Source: Blastocladiella britannica (lineage: Eukaryota > Blastocladiomycota > Blastocladiomycetes > Blastocladiales > Blastocladiaceae). Taken from it: 17,882 nt of DNA. Location of the stretch: contig MU624905.1 in the NCBI GenBank assembly GCA_025349905.2, positions 1 through 17,882 of the forward strand. The letters run 5' to 3'. Positions 8,172 to 17,435 of the stretch are shown here, one piece after another. How positions within the stretch are numbered: position 1 is the first letter of the stretch; every line of letters starts with the position of its first letter. Under the pieces are notes generated by a model. That model did no database searches and had not been told where the DNA came from. It saw only the letters and a list, made by a program, of their open reading frames with translations. A program made the position numbers and the translations under genes.

Positions 8172-10021
8172 ATGGCAAGAATGACCAACCGCCACCCCTG
8201 CCGCCGCCTCACCGCTACTGACCTGCGCCTGGTATGCGCGACCGAGTCCGGGTCGGCGTCCAAACTGGTCCTGGCCGACACATTACTGGGCCACAGTGCT
8301 TTGCGCGGTCGCCCCCCACCGTTCCAGAAACTGGTCACGGACGCGTGCTTTGGCGCCATGCCGCTCAACTTCAAGGGCACGTCGTTTAAACTGCACGAGC
8401 TGTCGCTTGGAGGCGGGAGTGGGCACACGCCGTCGTTGGCGTCGTCCCACCATCATCATCCGCACCGGCAACAACAGCCGCGCACTCCGACGGCACCGAC
8501 CACAGTAACGACGATAGCGACAACACCGGTAACGACGACAGCCGTGACGTGCACCTGTGGCGACGCCACCACGTCCGCTGCTGCAGATGCCTTGGTGGTG
8601 GGTGAGGCACAACCACCACCGCAGCAACGTACCACCGCCCAGCCCCAAAAACCCGACCACATCCTCCTGACATGTCTGTTCGGCATTTCCCTCGACGTGT
8701 CCCCCATTGCCGCCGCTGCTGCAACTGCCGCCGCCGCCGCCGCGTCCTCGTCGTCTGACAATTGGGGCCACGACGGCAGCGCCGCGGCCATGCACGAACT
8801 GAAATCGACCGCGCGCCGGCTCATGCGCTCGCAGTACACGATTGCGCTGCTGGTTCCGGCTACATGCAAGCGCGTGCGGGCCACTGTCTTACGCCAGATC
8901 GGGGTGTGGGAGACGTTGTTGGCCCGCGCCCAGGCTTTATTTGTGTCCCTGGTCAAGTCGCGGTTCGAGGAGCTGGTCAGAGCGACATTGGACTTGCATC
9001 GGCCGGCGCCGGGGGATACGGTGAGCTCGGACGACTCGCAGATTGGTACTGTCCCTTATGTTTTTTATTGCGTCGTACTTAAACTAACACCCATGAAACC
9101 AAAGCCATCAAGGAATTCTGGACACCGTACTCGATGCAGACGGCACTGGCCGGAATCGCAGCTGAAACGCTCGCCACCGTGGCCCTCGTCACCGCGCTGT
9201 ACACGTCCACGCCCGACCCCGCCGCCATCACCGACTCGGTAAGGGCCGTCGGCGAGCCGGCGCTGGTGCTCGCCAGCCGCGCCGTCGCGTACGTCCTGTA
9301 CCAGCACCACCCGGATCTACTTTTATTAGGAGGTGGAGGAGGATCCGCTTCGACGGCGGCCACCGAGGCGATGGTTGCGGCGGTGCGTATCATAGTAGTC
9401 GGCGCACCGGGGACCGTTGGGAGCGGGGAACCGACCGGGTGCGCGTGGATCATTGCGCTGCTCTTGGACCCGTCGCTGATGCCGACAACCGCTTCACCAT
9501 TGTCGAATGAGCTGCCGCGGCTGGTTCCGTTGCAAACCGACCGGTTCTCGCCGTACCTCCCGATGCAGGTGCTCATGCCCGGTGGCGGATCAACACCATT
9601 GACACCATCAGCGTCGTCGTCCGAGTCGGTCTCGGACGACGACTGGACGGCCATGGCGGCGCTGGTCGCCGGCCAGCATTCGCCAGCGGGCGCAATCTCT
9701 TCAGTGGCAACCGACACGGACGCGGGTACGGCCCGGGTACCCGACCAAGTAGTGGTGGTGGATATTGCCAATGGGTCCATTGAGACCGTCGACCACCACC
9801 ACAGCGATACTTCCACCACCAATAGCGCCCCGGTCCCGGCGTACCTGCTGTCGGCCATGGCCGCCGCCGTCCACGCCGTGTACCTGGCGCTGCTGTACCA
9901 CCCGCCGGCGCTGTGGCGGGCCCGGATCGAGGCCGCACGCGCGGATATTGCCGTGCAAGTGGCCGAGGCGGCGGTGCTGGAAGTGGCGGCGGCGGCGTTG
10001 GCCGTAGGTTTGGACGGGTGA
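8172..10021 (+). CDS. FNIP/Lst4-like folliculin-interacting protein
   Basis: Exons 8172-9045 and 9105-10021 (59-nt intron with a CTAAC branch site) give 596 residues. FNIP (Lst4 in yeast) pairs with folliculin (Lst7) at the lysosome or vacuole to regulate Rag GTPases and TORC1 in response to amino acids. Seen: DLRLVCATESG followed by FGAMPLNFKGTSFKLHEL (F67-KGTSFKLH) matches the FNIP N-terminal longin block, where animal proteins have a similar FG-(x)-YKGS-LKIH motif. RIIVVGAPGTVG (from R386) resembles the DENN-domain VVG strand. Low-complexity His, Thr, Pro and Ala tracts (about residues 90-200 and 465-535) separate the blocks. An in-frame TGA directly before ATG 8172 fixes the start. It converges on the next gene with 24 nt between stops. 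The family assignment comes from short motifs and could be wrong; the gene model itself is solid. Confidence 0.6.
8727..8743. repeat. GCC trinucleotide repeat coding for alanine
   Basis: This is a short GCC microsatellite inside the FNIP-like gene. It extends an alanine-rich run that precedes the SSSSDNWGHDG segment. It is in frame and is probably a variable-length linker. Confidence 0.7.
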
Positions 10022-10045
10022 TCCAATATGTGTATATATATTTAT
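10022..10045. other. 24-nt convergent spacer with shared AT-rich 3' signals
   Basis: Only 24 bases separate the stop codons of the FNIP-like gene (plus) and the unknown gene (minus). The spacer is AT-rich (TATATATATTTATTT). Read on the minus strand it contains AATAAA overlapping the end of the unknown gene. The 3' UTRs of the two genes must therefore run into each other's coding sequence. Confidence 0.6.
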
Positions 10046-11224
10046 TTATAGTTTTTCGGACTGCGAGTGCGGACCAGGGTCGCCGTCGTCCTGAGTGGTC
10101 CCGGATCCAACGGCATAGGGCGGGAGATACTCGTCCTTTTCGGAGTCGTTGTCGACTTGGTCCTTTCGATCCGCGCCCACCTTGTCGCCCTCGCCAATAC
10201 CATCCTCATCTTCTGGATCAGCATCAACGTCAACATCGTCGTCGCCGTCCAGCATCAGCAACGCATCCAATTCGCTCGCCTCCATGGCCTCCTCAATGTC
10301 CATGTACGAGATCCAGGTCCGCGTGGTCAATGTCGGCCTCGGCTTCGAATCATCGTCACCTTGAGCAGCAGCAATATCGGTCTCGCCCTGGTTCCACGCT
10401 GCCAGCACCGCGTCCGAATCAAATGGATCCACGTCCCCAACGTCAACGTCAGTGGCGTCGATCCGGCGCAGCTGCACGACCACCACCGGCCACAGGGCCG
10501 CAGGCCCACCAGGCAGTTCAGTGACCAGCCGCGCGATCGCGGTCGACCGCGCGGGTTTCCATTCGGGAACACAGATATCGACTAGCAGGACACGGGGGGC
10601 GCCTAAGCGGGCGCGGAGGAGGGCCAGGAGACGGTCTTGGCGGTATCGGACCTGGTTTTTATATCATTTGTTAATGAAAGGACGCGATTATGAATGGAAT
10701 AATACTACCTGCGACTGCGCCGTGACGGACGCGTACAGGAAAAACAGGTCGTAGATCTCGACCATTTCGGCTTCGGCGTCGTGTGGTGGTTGCTCTGGTT
10801 GTGCCTTTGCATCAACGGGTCCTGGAGCAGCGGACGGTGACGGATCGCGCAAGAGAGTACGCGGAGCGGTGGTGTAAGGCAGATGATCGTCATCAACATG
10901 AAGGATCGGATCAGGTACAGGAGTCGAGTCCACGACGACAGGCGACACTGGCAACAGTGGTGGTACAGTTGCGGGAGCAGCACCGGGACCCAGATCGAGC
11001 AAGTCGAGGCGCAGAAGAGAGCCCAGGGACGACGCCGAGGTGGCGGCAAACGACGATCGCGGTTTGCGCAGCCGGAAGGACGTGCGGCGCGTGATGAGAG
11101 CAGCGGCCGCTGACGAAGGTGGCGATCCAGGCGTTGACGTTGTTGGTATGGTGATGGTGCCTGCATTAGTGGACAGCTCGTCCACGGCATGGAGGGTCGT
11201 CGGGTGTGCTGGCGGTGGTGCCAT
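10046..11224 (-). CDS. Unrecognised protein with acidic C-terminal tail
   Basis: Exons 11224-10709 and 10651-10046 (57-nt intron, TTAAC branch-like site) give 373 residues. I do not recognise the family. Seen: a Pro/Ser/Thr-rich, disordered-looking N-terminal part containing a basic RRTSFRLRKPR patch near residues 38-48. A compact, probably folded core spans about residues 150-230: EMVEIYDLFFLYASV, a helix RQDRLLALLRARLG, a strand RVLLVDI, and after about 30 residues a second strand PVVVVQL. A strongly acidic Asp/Glu tail follows (about 295-350). The alternating strand-helix-strand pattern suggests a small alpha/beta domain, which is inference. The ATG at 11224 was chosen because codon bias falls to background upstream; an in-frame ATG further upstream would add a hydrophobic segment from AT-rich spacer DNA. 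Joining the exons in phase 0 leaves no stop, so the gene is probably real. Confidence 0.7.
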
Positions 11225-11665
11225 ATGATATTGTACTGGACGCGGTACTGCCGTAATGTAAAAAAAGAGCAGCAGTAAAACAAGATAACACAAAACAAAA
11301 TGCTGAAACAAGTAGTCACGTTTCTTCAGTATATTAATAATTAGACGCGATGGACTGATCTCCTGTCCCCACCACTCGCGAAAGAAACTTTTGGCAAACA
11401 TATTACCAGCCGACTTGGTCCGGGACCAACTTCGCCTACCACGGGAACAGCTGGCGAAGGAAGTCTCTTCTCTCTTCAATCATTTTTCTATTGTCTATTT
11501 CGAAAAATCAAGACCCGTCCCGTACCTTAGGAAAAATATTGCGTCACATCATTCGCCAATCTCTCAGCGCCCAAACCCGGAGAACTCCATTGCCGCCTTC
11601 TTTCGCCTTCGCCAACCTTTATCCTTGGCCATACAACAACACATTCAACGGACGATATACAATAA
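11225..11665. promoter_or_regulatory. Divergent intergenic promoter region between the unknown gene and the zinc-finger gene
   Basis: This 441-bp spacer separates two divergent start codons. It is AT-rich near the minus-strand gene and has a pyrimidine-rich CTCTTCTCTCTTC stretch around 11466. A CCAAT sequence occurs near 11556. I see no reading frame with the codon bias of the neighbouring genes and no RNA gene. Confidence 0.5.
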
Positions 11666-14513
11666 ATGTACCCGCACGCCCATATGACTGGCGCCTGGGC
11701 TCGCACCCCGTACGGCCCGACCATCCCGACGATGCCCCCCCCCCCACCACCACCACCACCTCTGGCACCGCCACAACCACCATCTTCAACTGATGGAAAT
11801 GGAAGCTTCCTGATGAGCGAGACGTACCACCAGGCACCGCCGATGCCGCCGCCAATGCCTCCCAAGCCACGCGCTACGGAGGATATGGTCGGACTGCACC
11901 ACTTGGAATACTTTTTGTCCCACCACCACCAACCGTACCCTGCTACTGCGGGGAATGCTGGAACTATGAGTGCTGGACCATTACAAATGTTGCCACTAGC
12001 GGCAACGGCGACGGCGATGACAGTGGCAACGAACACAACGACGCCACACCACCCCGCTGCTGCAGTCATGGGGTATTATCCTCAACAACACCCTCAACGA
12101 ACCTCTGCTCGCCCACCCCTCCCACTCGCCCTATCACGGTCCCGCGCTGCTGCCCACCACCACGGCCACGGCCACGGCTCTGGATCCTCGCTCGAGTCGC
12201 CCGTCTCGCCCACCCTCGCCGGCTTCGCCACGCCGTCCGCGTCCGCAACCGCCTCCCCGGCCTTTGCGTCGGTCTCGGCATCGCCCACCCCGCTCTTGCT
12301 CGCACACCACTTGCCGTCGCCATCGCTGTCGCTGCGGTCGCCGCACCTGGCCACCCCAACGCCCACCCCGACCCCGGCCCCACCGTCCCTGCCCTATGGG
12401 TACCCGTCGTCGGCGATGGCGGCGTCTGCCTCTTCTTCTTCTTCCTCGCAGCAGCAACACCACCACATGGAGGCTGCGTCCGAGTCGCCCGCAGACGACG
12501 GCTACGCATGCAAGTACGCCGGGTGCACGCAGCGGTTTCCCAACGTCCAGAACCTGCAAGCGCACATGATCCTGCACGCCAAGTTCGTGATGGCGAAAGC
12601 CGCGCTCGAGTGTCCCGAGCCGCTGAGTGACCCGAACTCGGTGTCGCAAATGGGGGAACTGGCTCCACCACTGCCGCCGCCGCCGTCGGAGTCGATGTAC
12701 CACCACCACCGCTACGACATGTACCCGACGGCACAGCAGCAGCAGCAGCAGCAAGCATACCACCACCAGCAACCGTACGTGCACCAGCACCGCCAAGAAA
12801 TGTCGGCCGAGTCCATGTCCATGTCGCCGGCCGACGTCGTGCCGCCCGCGAATCCGACGACTGGCGCTGCCGCTGCTGCGGTCGCAGAGGCCAAGTCATT
12901 TACGTGCAAGACCTGCTCCCGCAACTTTAAACGCAAGTTTGACTGCCAGCGGCACGAAAAGTATGTTTTTTTTTTTTTTTTCTGGGGTTTTACTTCTTTT
13001 TGATGAAGCTCAACAACAAAAAAATTATAGATCGCACAACAACGAAAAGCCCCACGTTTGCGTGTGCTGCCACAAGCGCTGGTCTCGAAGGGAAGGACTG
13101 GTCAAGCACCAGCGCGATGTGCCCGCGTGCGCGGCCGCCAGCCAGGCGCGCCACAACTCGTCCGGGTCCTGCGACTCGGTCCCTGTCCCACCTAGCGTCA
13201 CCTCGACGCCGCACCCGGCGCAGATGTTTACCGCCGCCGCTGCTGCGGGCGCCGATACCGCTGGGTCCATACATGCGACCACGCCACCAACGAGCGCACA
13301 TGGTAGTGGTGCGCCGCAGCCGCCATTATCGCTGCTGACATCGTCCCGGCCCCGACCACTGCCCCAACCCCTGGTCCGCATCGCATCGTGCGACTCGATC
13401 GAGGCACCCTTGCCAAGCCCGTTGTCGTCCCCTGGCGTGCTTCCACACGGCAGCAGCAGCGCCCTTGGCACGTCGTCGGGCCTGCGTCTCGTCATGCCCC
13501 CACCACCATTCCCACTGCCACCCGTGGCGCCGTCGAGCCACTCCAACCGCCACCCGGCCATGATGATGATGAGTTCGCCGGTGGAGCGCGAGGGCGCGCC
13601 TGAGCCGACGAACGGGATGCGTGCGGCCGCAGTGGCTCATAAGCGTCGGCGCCTGGACGGGCCGACCACACCCGTGACGGTCGCCAGCCCAATGTCGTTT
13701 GCGTCGCCGCTGGGGGCATCCGGTGCCGCGACAACGGTCAGGCAGCAAGCCAATGGCGCGAGTAGCAACAAGATTACGCGGTCGGTCTCGAGCCCCGGGT
13801 TTTCGTACATGCCCGCTTCCGGGTCGCGGCCCGCGTCGGTGATTCAGCACCACCAGCAGTACCAGTACCCGCAGCAGCAGCAACAGCAACAGCCAAAGAT
13901 GATGCTGATGGACGCGGTGCCGAGCTTGTCGCCGGACCTGGCGGGTCCGTTGGCGGCTCTCGGCATGGCCGATGGGCTGCAACCCGCCTCCACTCCGCCC
14001 GCGCTCCCAAGCGACCTCTCGGCTCTGGCGCAACTGCACTCGCAGATGACGTCCTCCTCGACGAGCGCAGCCGCTCCTGGTGGCAAGCCGGACTCGGACA
14101 TGGCACTGCCTCCATTGCCGTCAAGCAGTCGCACCACCAACAGCTTCTCTGGAAGTACCACATTGGACCTGCTCATGGAAGGCCTGGGCCCGCCGCCGGC
14201 AGGGTCTTTCCAAGAGTTCATGGACCACCCGATGTCGGGCAGTGCCGGCGGGTCCATGCTCGCTCCGCGCAACTCCCGTGTCTCGTACCTGGCGCCGATG
14301 GCGTTTGACCAGCGCGCGGCCGCGGTGCCCATCGGCGAGTTGCAGCCGCCGCCGCCGCCGCAGCGGCCTCCGTCGATATTGTCGTCGTCGTTGTTGGATT
14401 TCAAGTCGACCATGGATGACCAGCAGCAGCAACAGCAACAGCAACAGCGACCGCAGTCGCAGCCCATGTCCGAGTTCGAGGCCGATCTGTTTGGCCTGTT
14501 CATGGCTCCCTAA
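11666..14513 (+). CDS. C2H2 zinc-finger protein, putative transcription factor with polyQ/polyP tracts
   Basis: Exons 11666-12960 and 13031-14513 give 925 residues; an in-frame TAA directly precedes ATG 11666. Probable nuclear DNA-binding regulator. Seen: finger 1 has C282-x4-C287-x12-H300-x3-H304. A 109-residue linker with polyQ and polyHis follows. Finger 2 has C414-x2-C417-x12-H430-x3-H434. Finger 3 follows the usual short linker with C442-x2-C445-x12-H458, but its last ligand is C465 after six residues, a C2HC variant. The 70-nt intron splits codon 432 inside finger 2, between its two zinc-binding histidines, and joining restores RHEKSHNNEKPHVC. The rest is low-complexity Pro, Ser, Ala, His and Gln, with KRRR near residue 640 as a possible nuclear signal and an acidic-hydrophobic end, FEADLFGLF, that could be an activation motif. 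No close family recognised. Confidence 0.9.
11735..11764. repeat. C homopolymer and CCA repeat coding for polyproline
   Basis: Eleven consecutive C bases are followed by CCA repeats, encoding a run of nine prolines near the N-terminus of the zinc-finger protein. Homopolymers like this are prone to length change and to sequencing error. Confidence 0.75.
12734..12754. repeat. CAG repeat coding for seven glutamines
   Basis: Six CAG codons and one CAA form a polyglutamine run in the linker between zinc fingers 1 and 2. Two further CAG/CAA tracts in the same gene are listed separately. Confidence 0.9.
13872..13892. repeat. CAG/CAA repeat coding for seven glutamines
   Basis: A mixed CAG/CAA run in exon 2 of the zinc-finger gene encodes polyglutamine. 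The CAA interruptions suggest selection on the amino acids, or age, rather than a fresh expansion. Confidence 0.85.
14421..14447. repeat. CAG/CAA repeat coding for nine glutamines
   Basis: This is the longest polyglutamine tract of the zinc-finger gene. It lies about 20 residues before the acidic-hydrophobic C-terminus, a placement often seen near activation regions. Confidence 0.9.
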
Positions 14514-14650
14514 TTCGCTCCTTTTTTTTTGCGACCACCCTTTTGCTCCCTTGTGTACTTTTTTTTTTCATTGCGCATCCACGATAGAATATTCAAACCC
14601 AAATGTAAAATAAGTTACCTGTCTTCTCGTGTACTATTTTCTATTATAAT
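14514..14650. other. Convergent 3' spacer between the zinc-finger and docking-complex genes
   Basis: This 137-bp AT-rich spacer lies between two converging stop codons. It holds two T homopolymers (near 14522 and 14560) and several A/T-rich stretches usable as polyadenylation signals, but no canonical AATAAA on the plus strand. I see no coding frame. Confidence 0.5.
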
Positions 14651-17032
14651 CTAATCCTTTCGCTCCCCGCCCAGTCGGCGCCCGCGGCGCTTCTTGGACG
14701 ACCCACCGCCGTTTTGAAGCCGCCGGGTTAAGCCACGCAGACTCTTGGTCGCCAGCTCAGAGCGGGACAGCGGACGGTCGTCGTCAAAGTCCTCGTCGGA
14801 GGAGTCGTTGTCGCTGTTATTGTGATCCAATCAGTGTCAGCTCATGAAAAAGAGTGAGACTTCAACAAAATGTAGGTACCCGGTATTCGGCGCCTGAATC
14901 GACACCACAATCGCCGCGGGACCACGCAAATACGCCGCCGCGGTGCCCGCGGCTCCCGGGTCACGGCCGTCCATGGTCGGCGCCGCCGACCCGGGGGCAC
15001 TGCCTGTCGCGCCATTGCCTGACGCGCCGTTACCTGCCCCACCGGCTGCTCCTCCACCTGCAGCTGACCCGCCGGCCCCGCCCGCCGACGCCAGTTTCGC
15101 GCGGGGGTTGGTCACGAGCTGGTGCAGGATGATCAGGTCGTTGATGCGCTCTTCGACCGCCGCCAGGTGCGCCAAGAGCGCTTCAGAAGTCGTGGCGCCC
15201 GCGGGCAAGTGGATTTCGGGGATCTTGAGCGGGTGCGACGTCACCGCGGGGATGGACGTCGGGCCGCCTCCTGACGTCGATGATGTTGGCGCAGGTGGAG
15301 ACAGCGCAGCGCTGCTGCCGCCAGTCGCTGCATCACCGGCGGCGGCGTTGGTAGCGGCAACGGCAGAGGCAGTGGGACTCACAATCACCGTCGCGGCCGC
15401 CGGCGTGCTCGTGACCACCGGCGAGGCGGCTGATCCACTATTACCGCTACCGGTCTCTTCCACGTCCTCGCTTGACGCGGGCGTAATGCTGGTCACCGTC
15501 ACGTCCGACGACCGTAGACTTGACACAAGGCCCTGGACTCCATCGTACAGCCGCTGGATCGAGTGCTGTACTTCGCCGTTGCGCGACTCCATGGCCGTGG
15601 TCTTGGTCCGCGTGTCGCTGAGCTGGTGCTCGAGGATTGCCAGTTTCTATCATTTTGGGCCCGTCAGCCTTCTACTGCCATAAGGGTACATATGGAAAAA
15701 TAGAAAAGGGTACCTTTTTACGCTCCACTTCATCCGCTCTGTTCTCCTTATCCAGCGAATCCATTTGCCGGTGCACGCGGGCCAGTTCCTCGCCCACCTT
15801 CTCGCCCTCGTTGTTCACCTGGTTGACGTAGTTGAACAGCGAAAAGTTCTGGTCCTCCACATCCTTGAACCGCTGCACTAGCTCGTCCAGGGATCCAACA
15901 CCCGTCACCTCTTGAATGTGCGACAGGACTTTTTCGTACGAGGCCACGCTGGCGTTGAGGAAATCTTGCGATGACGACGAGGTTTTGGAAACTGATTTCC
16001 ATGATTTCGAAAGCGATGAGTACATGTTGGATCGAGACCAAAAAACATGTATAAACATACGTTGCTTGGTCTTGCGCAGATCGCCCATCCCAACCGTCGA
16101 TTCTGCCAGACGATCGGCGGCTTTCGTGGCCAGGAAATCTTTGAGCTTGCGGTCCTGCTCCAGCGTGCGATCCAGTTCCTTGATCTCTTGGATGTATGCC
16201 TGGTACTCTTTTTCGGATTTTTCCGAGAGCAGCACGATCTTGGCCTGTGCTTCGTCTCTATTTTTTAAGTGGACGTTAGTCTCATACCAAAACAAGCATA
16301 AAAGTAGAAAACGGACCGAGCTTCGTAGGCCGAGTTGGATCCCTCAATGATCTCGGCCATGGCCTTCTTCTCGTTGGCCAGCTCCATCTCAAACTTGGAG
16401 TACACATTATCAAACACCAGCCGCTCGCGACGCAAGTTATCGATCCCGGACCTCAATCGCTTGTTGTTGGCCAGCGCCCGGTTATACTTGACCAGCGCCT
16501 GGTCCAGCCGGTTCTCCAGCACCTTGACCTGCTTCTCGATCGCCATCGAGTTGGTGAGCGCAGCGTTGACGCCGCCCATGCTGCGGCGGTGCTCGGCCAT
16601 GGCCCGGTGAATGCCGTCCATTTCGGCATCCAGAGCCGAAATATCGTGCGCAGCGGCACGCATCCGCACATGGTACTGCTCGGCTTTTTGGTGCAGCAGC
16701 TCGGCTTTTTCCGAGCCGGGCCCGTTGCGTTTAGTGTCTTCGATCCGGCGTTGGAACAAAGTCAGTTCCTGTAGCATGTACTCGTTGTCGCGGCGAAGCT
16801 TGTCGATCGCAGACCGCTGCTTCTTGATCAGGATCCGCGACTCGTCCGCGTACGCTTTGCGCTCGGACTCCATGGCGCGGAACGTGCGCTGGAGTTTTGT
16901 GAACTCGACCTCCACTGTTTACATGGTGGATCCGTTAGCATTGGAGCATTTCATATGACGAGAATAGCATTTAGTACCAGCGCCATCGTTGGCTTCTCCC
17001 GAGGTGACCGACTGAGCGCGGCTCATATTCAT
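14651..17032 (-). CDS. ODAD1: Outer dynein arm docking complex coiled-coil subunit (ODAD1/CCDC114/CCDC63, Chlamydomonas DC2-like)
   Basis: Exons 17032-16978, 16914-16317, 16257-16061, 15964-15714, 15646-14880 and 14813-14651 join in phase to 676 residues. The protein is a subunit of the complex that fixes outer dynein arms to the doublet microtubules of the flagellum. Seen: near-continuous coiled coil over about residues 19-400, with family blocks LRRERLVFDN (179-188), EGSNSAYEARDEAQ (exon 2/3 join), KELDRTLEQDRKLK, and LDELVQRFKDVEDQNFSLFNYVNQ. A later conserved stretch, LAAVEERINDL, follows. The C-terminus is acidic then basic (DNDSSDEDFDDD to KKRRGRR). Odd: about 90 residues of Ala/Ser/Thr-rich sequence (415-503) and a Gly/Ala run (about 555-595) interrupt the usual architecture, making it longer than the roughly 550-residue algal protein. 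The second donor is GTCCGT. A second ATG lies at 17026. Confidence 0.92.
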
Positions 17033-17435
17033 AATTTGTGATATATTTTTTTAAGAATTGGGAAATCGGAAAATATATTCAGTAGTTTGTTTTTTTGGAC
17101 AGCCATGACTTGTTTTCTCTTTCCCACGTGCACGTACTCAAATCAAGGCACCTGTTCTTGATATTACAAGTAATAAAGCACGGAAACTAAATTGGGCTTC
17201 TTCTTGGTTTTATGGTCGAGACGCACTGTAGATCGACCCGGAATTACCGTTAATTTGGTTTGAAAATGGATCAGATGGGCACCCAGGTATTTTCCGTGCT
17301 TGGGCATTTTGAAACGAAGGTGGATATGGCTGTTTGCATTTTTAATCCATTGCGAGCCCGCGAAATAAATGCTGATCGCACTCCTCCGTCCGCCTCGCAT
17401 TTTGTTGCATGTAATATTGTTCTGGAAAATCAATC
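17033..17435. promoter_or_regulatory. Divergent intergenic promoter region between the docking-complex and ABC transporter genes
   Basis: This 403-bp spacer separates two divergent ATGs. A CACGTG E-box lies at 17125-17130. The part next to the docking-complex gene is AT-rich with T runs. An 89-codon open frame on the minus strand (17433-17164) fills much of the spacer, but its third-position GC is about half, unlike the strongly GC-biased neighbours, so I treat it as unproven. I see no RNA gene. Confidence 0.5.

Noticed and set aside
9079..10026. A 315-codon minus-strand frame opposite the FNIP-like second exon
   Set aside because: It is the antisense mirror of the plus-strand gene. The plus strand has the matching spliced first exon and recognisable motifs; this frame is low-complexity Ala/Ser/Thr.
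11225..11479. Upstream extension of the unknown gene adding a hydrophobic segment
   Set aside because: The extra sequence comes from AT-rich spacer with no codon bias, so the hydrophobic stretch probably reflects base composition rather than a real membrane helix.
12066..12899. Long minus-strand frames opposite the zinc-finger gene
   Set aside because: They are Arg/Gly-rich, lack a conserved domain and lie opposite exon 1, which encodes a zinc finger and feeds in frame into exon 2.
14943..15683. A 246-codon plus-strand frame opposite exon 5 of the docking-complex gene
   Set aside because: It is Ala/Pro/Ser low-complexity, the complement of a low-complexity coding segment. The minus-strand gene joins six exons in phase.
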